Source: Rhodosorus marinus (lineage: Eukaryota; Rhodophyta; Stylonematophyceae; Stylonematales; Stylonemataceae). From it: a DNA stretch of 64,000 bases. This document shows, piece by piece, positions 44,767-54,232 of this stretch; positions within the stretch are counted from its first letter, which is position 1; each line of letters begins with the position of its first letter. The stretch covers positions 2,108,001 to 2,172,000 of the forward strand of contig JAMWBK010000003.1 in the NCBI GenBank assembly GCA_029953675.1. The letters run 5' to 3'. The position numbers and the translations under genes are program-made. The notes under the pieces are model-generated. The model was not told the DNA's origin. It searched no databases and saw nothing but the letters and a program-made list of their open reading frames with translations.

Positions 44767-45451
44767 GGCAGCTTTGGAATATTTCCACTAGTGGTGAGCT
44801 AACATAGGCGTCGTCCACTGAAAGACCGGCAAACTCAGAGAGAAGACACTCTGCTTTCCCGTACAGAGAGCTTTGAACTCTCTGTGCCTCAAAGGTTCCG
44901 ACTATTCCGAGCCTCACTGCGGCGGAGATGACACCCCGTAGGGTGATGAAGAGGAAGAGCCGTTGGGTTTCTCCAAAATTGACCCCAAGCGCCCCACAGG
45001 CATACCCAAAAACAACGGGAAAGTGTCCACAAAGTCTCTTCTCCTTCACTAGTCGCCTCAGCGTGCTGCTGACCTCGGCGGTCTCTGGCAACGTCCTAAC
45101 AGCCGCGAGGAAGGCCAATCCTTGTGCGATTGACGCCCTTCTTCCCACCGCGTTCCCGGCAACCAGTAGATCTAATCGCCGGTCCAACTCGATAGCCCCA
45201 GGACAAACCTCCAGTTGTACCTCCCGGCTACCCGTCCCAAAGTCACTATACGCGGTGCTTACGAAAGGCAAGCCGGAAGTAGCAACATTTCGAACAATTT
45301 CGAGCGTGTACTCGCCGAGATCCTCGATCTCACCAAGCTGTTGTGCTGCTTCAAGTCCAACAGAATGCGAAAAGCCTCCAACCGGGAATGCAGAATCAGC
45401 CAACTGCCATAACAACCATTTGCTACTGTCACTTCGTCCTTCAATCATCAC
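44732..45451 (-). CDS. ureF: Urease accessory protein UreF, 239 aa
   Basis: A single exon from MMIEGRSDSSKWLLWQLADSAFPVGGFSHSVGLEAA, the canonical UreF opening (LQLxDSAxPxGGFSHSxGLE). It ends SPLVEIFQSCHDRLYSKLFTS, the canonical UreF end (H.RLY.RLF.S). UreF acts in the UreD-UreF-UreG chaperone complex and gates nickel and GTPase action during urease activation. The length is typical (about 230-240). Its stop codon (44732-44734) lies 35 nt inside UreD. With UreD downstream on the same strand this reproduces a bacterial ureF-ureD order within a genome that otherwise uses spaced, intron-split genes. Neither gene has an intron. Confidence 0.93.
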   Translation of the reverse strand: MMIEGRSDSSKWLLWQLADSAFPVGGFSHSVGLEAAQQLGEIEDLGEYTLEIVRNVATSGLPFVSTAYSDFGTGSREVQLEVCPGAIELDRRLDLLVAGNAVGRRASIAQGLAFLAAVRTLPETAEVSSTLRRLVKEKRLCGHFPVVFGYACGALGVNFGETQRLFLFITLRGVISAAVRLGIVGTFEAQRVQSSLYGKAECLLSEFAGLSVDDAYVSSPLVEIFQSCHDRLYSKLFTS

Positions 45452-46084
45452 CTTGAGGACCGATCTAATCCCTTTCGGAGCTCGGATTCCTCACCTCACA
45501 CTATTCAGGAGACTAGATCCGCTTTCCCAGCGTCCCAATACTCGATGTAGTTGGCGGTCCAATCGGATTGTTGTCCATGACTCAATGGACTTTTCTGGTC
45601 TGCCTTTTCACGACCGGTACCCTGTTTTGTCCTCTAAAAAGTTGCGAGGTGATGATGAAGGCCATTATGGGTAGCACTCGAGTACTCGGTTGCAATGTGG
45701 ATTGCCCAGATCAACCCGCCAACCCAGTCCAGGGCGAAAAATTTCATAAGGGAGCTTGTAGTTGCGCGTAAGCGGTTTTCGTCAGTGCGGACCATCGCCC
45801 AGCGACACTGCGATATAAGCTAGAGATCTGCATACGTCTTTGGTGGAAATCCGATAGTGGTATCAAATCAAGTTATTCTCATTTACATTTCCAGGGTCAC
45901 TCATCTGCTTCTCCCAAGTCAGACTTGGAAAATCAAGTCCGACATCAATCTTGGAACAAAGAAAAGCCGAACAACTGGAAAAAGACAAAAAGGAGTAAAA
46001 ATATATAGATACTTGAAAGTCTGTATAGATATCAGTGCACCGAGTGGTGTTTCAGTTTCAGTCCCAGTCCACATGGCTAGGACC
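45452..46084. other. Spacer upstream of UreF / downstream of eIF4G
   Basis: 630 bp. It contains the UreF promoter and the 3' UTR of the eIF4G gene, which lies on the same strand. Short + strand frames (45568-45771, 45857-46102) have no features. Confidence 0.45.
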
Positions 46085-48877
46085 TCAGGATACTCTCGCT
46101 AAGAACCCACGAACCTGTAGCATAGAAACATTACAAACGGAGACATTAGAGAGTGTCTTCTGAACAAACGCGATTTGCTAGCGACAACGTACTTGACCCA
46201 AGGCTTCCGCCTTTCCAGGAGTGGAATCCAGTTTTTCCTCCTGCCAAGCCTTCAGTGTCTGGGTGTTAACAACGTTCACGGCGTGAAGGACCTTGAACAA
46301 ACTCGTCAACAGCCCGGCCGGGTATTCCACCATGTGCCAGACTCTCTGGCTTTCGAAAAGGCACTTCAGCTGCAGCTCGACTGAATCTCCGACTGCAAAC
46401 CGGAACGCCGGAGCGGTTTTCTCTATGTACGTCTGAACCGTTGTCCAGGATTCATCGTCGTCTGTTCCTCGGTGAATGCTCGCATTTAGCAGGACGTTGA
46501 TCACAAGCTCCGCAAAGGCCACCTACAATCCACACAGAGCAATACGTGCCGATAACGTTGCACACTTGAGCTAAACCATCAACTACAATGAAATCAAGCC
46601 AGAGCGATGAAAGTTCGGAGCTAAGGCATACCTTCGGAGCCTCGTCACTAGGATCAAGAGGCATATGCTGTCGCACCCATGCTATAAGCTTGGTAGGATC
46701 ATTCATTGCATTAGCGGCCAGCTCCTGGAGTTCCATTTTTCGGCCGCCATCGGGAAGCAGAAACATCAGCTTCTCGGAGCGGAAAAGCCCCACTATCTCA
46801 GCTGCCGGCATCACACCGACAAGGCATTGTGGGAAGTCCACCCCCGAGGTGTTGCACATTTTAGCAAAGGATTCCTCGTCTTGGAGGAGGACCTTGTACG
46901 TAGACAGGCCGGTTATCAGTACCGGCGCTCGCCTTGAAGCGTGCACTTCCATGACGAGGTGGGCAACAGAGCTCAGCCCGATCGCTCCTGCGAAGCATAT
47001 GCACGCCATGAAATCCCCTAAAGACTGTGCAAGAAGCGGTTGGTCCAGGTCACTCTCTACCCTGTGCACGTCCGAACATAAAGCCATCATTCCCGACTCG
47101 ACCTGACTTGTTGTAAGCTTGCCAGACTCAAGCAGGAGCGAAATTGCCACCGCTACGCTCTCTCGATCTGACACTTTTCTCTGTATGGCAATAGAGGCTG
47201 CCCTGTAGACCACAAGATTCTTGTTTTCGTTCTCCAACGGGGACAAAACCTCCTGCTGCTCTTTGCTAGCAAGCCAATCCATCCAAATTCCATCGATTCT
47301 CACCACGGCGAGAGCTCTAGCGTCATCTGCTGACGGCTGTCTGTGCTGGGCTGGCACTAGGGTGTAGGACGGTCCTCTGGCCGAGTGATAATCGTTGTGA
47401 TTATGGGAACTGTGAGATCCGTGCGAAGTATGCCCATAACCCCTCTCCCGCTTATACGGGACGCTGGCATGGTGCGAGCCTTGCGCGAGAATCAAAGTCG
47501 GAGGCCCGTTCGCTTGACGAGTGTAGGTCGTGGGAGCCGTCCTTGATTCTTCCTCTGCATGAAGGTCTTCCAACCTTCTCGGGCCAGGATCTTGTCTTCG
47601 AGGCTTCCATGCGTTCTCCCTGAGCTCCAATAGGTCTATTAGTACAAATCGAATTCGGGAGCTAACCTAGTGCATCAAGATCACAGGATATTTCAAGTTC
47701 TTAGACACAGAATTCTTACTGCAAACTATTAGCACTACCGTTTAAGACGCCTACCTCCGAATCAACTGAAAATTCTTTGATTTTCTGAAAATATACATCC
47801 ATCCAGCTCCTCGCTTCCGGCCGATCCAACGACTTTCCCACCACGCTGAGCAGCTTTGCGAGACTCTCCATTGCTTCCTCGTCCATTTGTTTTGTGGCAT
47901 CCGTTAGCAAAAGTTGAACGTTTTGGTGCATAACTTTTTCGCTGATAAGAGACTTTTTGAACAGCTCTCCGACAAAAATGGCGTTCCCCAGAACCCGTCT
48001 CCGCTCTTGTGAGCGCAGGGCTTGCGCCTCTTCGGGCGTCGCGCCTTCGATTTTCGTTTTCTGTACGAATTTCTCTCGACATCTCGCTAGCAGAAGCTTT
48101 CTAAACGTAAGCTCTTCCCCTTTTGGACCCTTCAGCGGCTTCAGCTGTGTGTTAAGCTTGGCGCACAGTTCCGTGTAAAGGCCAGCAAATTGTGGTTCAG
48201 AGAGTGCCTTATCGAAAATGAGTTCAATCACTATCTCGAGGTTCTCTTTGTTCGAGTCGACTCCGCTGCTCACAAGCTGCTCGGATAGTGTGTCAAACCG
48301 TGAATACGTCAACTTATTAAGGATCCCTTGCACTTTCCTAACCGCTGATTCGACAGCCGATACTTCATTAGCCCGCCAAGGCTGATCCGGGCGTTTGGCG
48401 TTCGGGGCCATAGCCTGGCTCTGACTAAGGGTTGGGAAGACTGGTGTGGATCCATGCTGGGTTGTACCCTGGACGGAGGCAGAGAATTCTTAGTCAGTAG
48501 ATTGCAGGCACGCATTGAGTTATCCGTTCTTAGCGTACCTTTCTCTGTGCATTGGCCCTGATATTTAACGAATTTGACTGTAAACCAGGCGATTGGAAAT
48601 TCGCGTTCTGGTTGGTAGTGGACAACGTAACTGTGGGATTCTGAAAGGCTGCTAGGGCGGCTGTAAGCGCCTGTGACTCAAGAGGCGTCAACGGACGATT
48701 TACTATCGACTCAAAAGCAGTGAAGGCACGCTCCCTCGCTCCAAGACCAGTCCTTCTCGACGAACCATATGTGTTACCAATATTCGGACGCCTCCCGCTC
48801 ACCGTAGAATGCCCCTGAGCCCCGCTAATACCGCCATGTCGTCGATAACCCCCGTCTCCCTCCCCCCAATCTTCCAT
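46085..48877 (-). CDS. eIF4G-family translation factor (MIF4G + MA3 + W2), 801 aa, DAP5-like layout
   Basis: Five exons, in transcript order: 48539-48877, 47755-48468, 46632-47624, 46193-46522 and 46085-46114, all phase 0. The first ~130 residues are Gly/Ser/Gln-rich and disordered. MIF4G spans about residues 135-345: VRKVQGILNKLTYSRFDTLSEQ, ELIFDKALSEPQFAGLYTELC, LLLARCREKFV and RRRVLGNAIFVGELFKK. It is followed by LRENAWKPRRQDPGP, a linker signature of eIF4G. A His/Ser-rich spacer leads to an MA3-like domain (ESVAVAISLLLESGKLT). The C-terminus resembles a W2/eIF5C domain, ending TLKAWQEEKLDSTPGKAEALGQ. No YxxxxL-phi eIF4E-binding motif is seen in the N-terminus, so the layout is closer to DAP5/eIF4G2 than to plant eIFiso4G. 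The final 30-nt exon is the least certain. Confidence 0.85.
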
Positions 48878-50672
48878 ACGCCTCGCCAACTACCCACTTC
48901 CGCGCTACCATCCAAAGCACAAAATTCGAATTTTATTCTCCACTACCCAAAGCTCCACGAAACGCTTTCCTCTAAACGCCAAAAAGAAATGCCAAGCCCT
49001 TCCTCCTCCTCAAGAACCTTTCCCGAAAACAACTCAAGAAACACAGGCTTCGATCCTTTTCACGCTCAAGCGATCAAATAATGCCACAGTCGTCAAGAAC
49101 TTAACCTTGAAAAAATAGGAACTACTTGTTTACAAAAAGGGACCCTTTTTTAGACCGTAGCCCTCATCCAAATCCCCCTCCCCTCCCCCCCTCCCCGCCC
49201 CTCACCAAGCTGAGCTCCCTTTCCGTAAAGCTACCCTGAGCTTTATTCCATCACATACGCTAAATCCCCTTTCCTCTAACAAATCCTCCAAGTATCCAAT
49301 GTACAACATTTGCACATTCAAAACGACCCCCCTTCTCAAACATCCTCTGCTTCTGTAATTCCACCAAAAACCTATCGATTTTACCCTCTCTGAAATTGTC
49401 AATTGAGAAAATCACCAAACTCCTTCTCCACTAAATTTTCCCCCCCCCCCTCCCGCCCCAGTTTCCGACTCGATCCGGAGCTAAAAACATTGTCCGGCCT
49501 CTAAAATACAATGAATCGGCAATATAGCCATTTTCCGCCTGGCAGGACAGCCCCGTTAGGGAAAACGCGTTGGCAGTCAGCCTTCTAGAATTTTACCTGA
49601 ATCTCAAAAAGAACGGGAACGAGACAGTCTGTCATTTATATTCCAAATTTTCTTTATAATTTCGTCCGTATGTACTTAATCGGATATTGATTGGACATTA
49701 GAGACAGCTCTTTTTGATAATTACTGTTCATTGGTAAGGTTGCTATGAGTGGGCAAATATTTATCTATTTCAAAAATGTTATTGATTGAAATCTAGTCTT
49801 TTATTTTTTTGATTGACTATGGATCATTCCATGCTTGGTGCAGCTAATGGGCGTTGTTTTACGGTGGCAGTGGCGCTCTGTCCAACTTCTCCGAACGCCC
49901 ATAATTGTGTTTTCCTCGTAGAAGATCACAAAACGCTCTCAGATGGTAGATCTGAGCACGACCAAGAAAGAGAGCAGGCAGCCCTCATCCCATCTTATAG
50001 CTACGAGGTGGGGTTGGAGCCACCGCGGGGCCCTCACCCTCAAGTTCGCAAAACCACACATAAGACATGAATGCTGAAAAACATGAAGCAGGGAGATGCC
50101 AGTTGTTTTTTTGTTTCTTGCTATCTTTTCTCCGTGTCTGTCGAAAGATTATACCTTCGTCCTCTGCCAGCGGTGAAGAATAACACAACCATCATCATAT
50201 CCACACGATCATCGCCGAGCGGCAACCCCCGGAAAGGGATCGATTAAACAGAATATGGCCGTTGCATGGGTTGGGATGGACATGGACGTGCACGATGCCA
50301 TATGACAACTCATTCATGACAGGGTCGATGAGGGTCATGATTAGGCTTTCTACTGGATTCCGTTCATGTTTGAAGACGAACATCAGAACATAGGAATTAT
50401 GTATTGTTGTAGGCATTGATACGTTTGGTTTTTTGGATCCGATGACTGTCAATGGTGGTGTTAGAGAGCGGTGCGGTGACCATGATTGTTGACGGAGGAA
50501 AAGATCGGAGCTGTACAGGTCGTTGTAGGATACATAGGAGGCTTTTTGGGTTAGGGTGTTGCTAAGTAGGCGCGGGTTGGAGTAGATTGGTGGGACTGCA
50601 GCGGAACATCCACGAGAAAGTTGTTTTTCAAGCTTTGCGGCGAGATCAGGGTCTTCTGAAGAAGCTGCGATT
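48878..50672. other. Divergent intergenic region with C-runs and AT-rich island
   Basis: 1.8 kb between the starts of eIF4G (-) and DAP3 (+). C-rich tracts lie at 49171-49200 and 49440-49460 (G-rich on the eIF4G strand). An AT-rich stretch spans 49630-49810. A 200-codon open frame on - (50195-50797) is discussed among the rejected items. Confidence 0.5.
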
Positions 50673-52129
50673 ATGCAGTGTGGGAGATTCTCATCAAGGT
50701 CTTGGACGAAAAGATTAGGCAGATGGAATGATCTGAGGCGGTATTCAAGCGCAGAGTTTCTAACTGAAAATGTGGGGAAGCTGATGCCCGTAGACAAGGG
50801 CTTGGTTCAGGAAGGTATTGCTCCTGCGGTGCTGAGGCATGAGCAGTTAACTGGCCGATTCGACTCGCTTATACGACACCAGGATGTGAGACTCAATGAG
50901 GAATTGGACAATATGATTCGCGAAGGGAAAGTGGTAAGACAAGGAGTATATGCCCGATTCGGAAGTTCATTCTGTGCTCAACATATCTTTTTCTCTTATT
51001 TCTCCTGAATCCTTGGAAACAGATGACCGATAGCAATGTATACGTGCTCTCTGGACCTACAAAGTGTGGCAAGACAATGTCCATGCTTCGTCTTGTTGAA
51101 CAACGGAGGAAAAGCGGCTGGCTCGTTCTCTTCGTGAGGGGTCGAAAGTGGTCATTCGGCAAGTACTTTTACAACGGTGCTTACAAAACTAGAAAAGAGA
51201 AGATGCAAGGGGTTGAACCCTTGTGGTATGACCGTCCAGAACAGTCTAAGGAGCTGCTACAGAGCCTCAAGACAGCGCACGGGGATATCCTTGGAGATTT
51301 GCCTGTCTTAACGGAGTCTGAGATTGTCAAGGAAAGCAAAGCGGAGAGTATTCTTGAGCTCGTGGACTATGGCCTCAGCTTGCATGATAGGCTTGACGAG
51401 GTAATGATTTGACAGCCCTCTAACGCGCGTTTTCCCTGCTTCCAGATGCTTACCAGGATTCTAATATGAATCGGGCATGTAGGACTGGTTCTCCTTTCCA
51501 CGACTTCTCGGTGACGCTACGGATGCAGTTATGGAGGAACTGAAAGCTGTTGAGGATGTCCCGGTGATGATTGCCGTTGATGAATACCCGAGCTTTTTTG
51601 GAATGAGCGGGTTGAGCACCCCTGATGGTAATAGATTAGTCTCACAAGCGTTGCGCTTTAGCTGGCACTTTCGTGACCCGATGAAGCTTGCGAATAGCAT
51701 CAAGAACGGAGTGTTTGTTGCAAGTCTCTCTGGTCGATACATCGCGGTGGGTTTGCGGGCCACGAAGAACTGGCCACGGGACACGAGTTCTGTCTACTTA
51801 ACTAACGTCTGGCTTCTTCTAATCCACATCTGCAGTTCCTGAACACAAAGAAGGAGAAAGCCACATCCTGTCGTATGGTGCCCTTAAATGAAAACGATCA
51901 TTACAACCTGGTGAAAGACCCATCGGATGTCAGGCATGTTGGTGACATAACGAGAGGACTAACTTATGAGATTCCGAGGTTTACTGAGGAAGAATCGCGG
52001 GCCGTGCTAACTTACACTAACCAGATCGGCCTCGTGTCGGATGTATTCAGCCCTGAAAAAGCTAACTATCTACACGCGCTAACTCAGGGTACGCCCGAGG
52101 AGCTTCTCACTATATGTAAAGCCTTCTAG
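50673..52129 (+). CDS. Mitochondrial small-ribosomal-subunit protein mS29 (DAP3), 398 aa
   Basis: Four exons: 50673-50933, 51023-51400, 51483-51746 and 51836-52129, all phase 0. The N-terminus (MQCGRFSSRSWTKRLGRWNDLRRYSSAEF) is a typical mitochondrial presequence. The P-loop is YVLSGPTKCGKTMSMLRLVE (residues ~93-112), followed by SGWLVLFVRGRKW and WYDRPEQSKELLQ. The Walker B-like VPVMIAVDEYPSFFG and NGVFVASLSGRY follow, then PRFTEEESRAVLTY near the C-terminus. This is the AAA-like GTP/ATP-binding protein of the mitoribosomal small-subunit head. At 398 residues it matches human DAP3. The P-loop is intact, so nucleotide binding is expected. Confidence 0.92.
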
Positions 52130-52564
52130 TGGGAGGAGGAGAAACTTCGGTGAGGGTTGCGTGTTGCGACGACAGGCGGTGTCAGCTACCGTTTCCCACG
52201 ATGAAATACACGCTGGGTATCGAAGTGATATAGGCTATGGGCGTTGTTCCAGCGACTCAGATGGCTGGGTACGAAGTGGGTTTGTTGATGAAGATCCTAG
52301 ATATCTGCCTAACAGACCCTTCTGCCCTTGGTCCGTTTAGGATAGGACGTGGTAGGATTTCTGCCGCTGCGGGCGGCACATGAGTGTTTTTTTTTTTGCT
52401 TTTGAGCAATGTGTTTATTAGGATCAAACGATCATTCGTATCCTCGATATCGCTCCAAATGCTGTCCGGAGCTCAATGGGACGGGCATACAGACGACAAA
52501 CAGATTTCATTTTAGTAGCCGGAATCCTCTGTATGAACAATAATAGAGTTTACGCTGTTGGATG
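52130..52564. other. Convergent 3' spacer
   Basis: 435 bp between the 3' ends of DAP3 (+) and the histidine phosphatase (-). A T10 run lies at 52388-52397. No gene is supported. Confidence 0.45.
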
Positions 52565-54232
52565 TTATAGTTCAGTTATTGAAATTGGCATGACCGGCCG
52601 GCTACTAGTCGGTCTCAGTGAAGGGGATAAGGTGAAGATTCCATCCTCCTGCTCGTCCTCGCTCTCGCACTCCGCGACTTGTTCTATGATTAAGTCTTTC
52701 TGTGTCTCGGTGCGTTCCAGTGCCTCCCTTAGATTAACCATATCGATCTTTGCCTTGCTGTATACTGTTCGCATGGATCCGAGCTCACTAGTATCGCTCC
52801 TTGCGAGTTCGGTTGGGTCAATTGCAGAACCATCCAGAATCGGAGAAGACAGTGTATGCCCTTTGACACAGGTCAAGTACGCCTCCAGGTCCTGACCGAG
52901 CTCTCTGTGGGGTACTCTCATTGACAACGGCATCAAACACTCCTTCTGCTTTCCAATCTGTATCGGGGTGACGAGCTCATAGCGCCCATCATTGGTCTTT
53001 TCAAGCGTCCAAGACTCGCAATTATGTGGATTCCAGACCTGTTCATAATCCATAAACAAACTCAGAAACCCTGCCGCCTACTGATCGCTACATGCGCATA
53101 ATGAAACAGTACCTGATCGAACTCCTCAACCGTCCAGTGCAAATATCTCATGCAGAACAGACGGATGGCCAGGCCGTGGGAGACGATCACGATATTCTCC
53201 AGGGGTTGGTTTCTAGGTCTAACCGCGTCCATCTCGCGGTACATAGTCTGGAGGAAGATCGTGACTCGATCATAAACATCCGCACCAGACTCACCCTCAG
53301 GAATTCTGTACCAGAAACGGCCCACTCGTCTTCTTTCTTCAGCTACTCTCTCCCAATCTCCTGGGTCCTGCAGGTTGTGAGAGAGAGCATCTTTCAGCCT
53401 CAAACAGATATGCTAATGTGAACGAATCTTTTTCTCCTGTACCTGAAAGTTTCCAAACTCCTGCTCCCGCAGTCTAGAGTCCTCTCTGACAGATATCTTG
53501 CTTTCATCGAAATTCCCGCCCACAAGGATCCCTTGGAGGGTCTGCTTTGTGCGTACGTATGGAGAGGTAAAGAACAGAGTGGTTTCGTCTTGAACTGTCG
53601 CCTTCAGCTTCTTTCCAGCCTCAAGGGCTTGCTCATACCCTCTCGTGGTAAGGCTGAGTTTGTTGTCGGGGATACTTTTGTAAACATTTTTGTCCACGTT
53701 CCCTATGGACTGTCCGTGCCTAACAAGAACAATTCGTTTCGGACGGCACATTTGCGTGTGGCGCATTCTGTTGCCAACAATATACTTCGATACGCTGAAG
53801 AAAAATTCGTCCAACCAAGGCAACGAATGCCTCGCCGCCGCGCTGAAGAAGATACCGATAAGCACAAAAACAACGATTCCTGTACCTATGCCGATAGTCA
53901 AAGATCCCTTCAAGATGTGGAACCAGGGTTAGTCCAAGGGAGCTTCACGTTCCGCAGACTAACACACCAGCCTGATTCCTTTCAATTCGCACCTCGATCA
54001 ACGGAGAAAGCATCCACTCTCTATTCCATGTCGCTCCTAGCAAAACGCCGACTACTAACATCAAGAGGCCAGTCATCAGCAGCACAGAAAATCCCTCAAA
54101 AGCGCCTTTCTCAACTTCGGACCTGATACTCGCGGACCTCGAAAAGTCCTGGCTCACTCCACCGGATCTCGAAACTCCAATGTTCAAGAACGGCGAGGTG
54201 GAATCAGTATGCACATCATTCTCGCTTTCGAC
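52565..54232 (-). CDS. Membrane-anchored histidine phosphatase (phosphoglycerate mutase-like), at least 492 aa, 5' end unresolved
   Basis: Four exons, in transcript order: 53993-54232, 53443-53907, 53113-53412 and 52565-53038, all phase 0. Exon 53993-54232 begins at a TTTAG acceptor with no ATG, so a first coding exon lies upstream and is not identified. Two hydrophobic helices (SVLLMTGLLMLVVGVLLG and TGIVVFVLIGIFFSAAA) precede the catalytic domain and should anchor it in a membrane. The histidine-phosphatase motifs are complete: IVLVRHGQSIGN (nucleophile His), SPYVRTKQT, LREQEFGNFQ, RVGRFWYRIPEGESGADVYDRV and IVIVSHGLAIRL. The closest family is the plant/fungal PGAM-like phosphatase group; the substrate is unknown. 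The last 150 residues are extra and polar. Confidence 0.8.

Noticed and set aside
44700-44800. UreF-UreD fusion by an intron
   Set aside because: UreF ends with its normal C-terminus and UreD starts with a normal N-terminus; no GT-AG pair would join them without deleting conserved sequence.
44928-45674. 248-codon plus-strand open frame
   Set aside because: It is antisense to UreF, which is unambiguous; the Pro/Ser-rich translation is an artefact.
50195-50797. 200-codon open frame on the minus strand overlapping the first exon of DAP3
   Set aside because: It starts inside a confident coding exon in the opposite direction, has no domain, and its composition does not change across the overlap. 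Probably chance, although an antisense transcript cannot be excluded.
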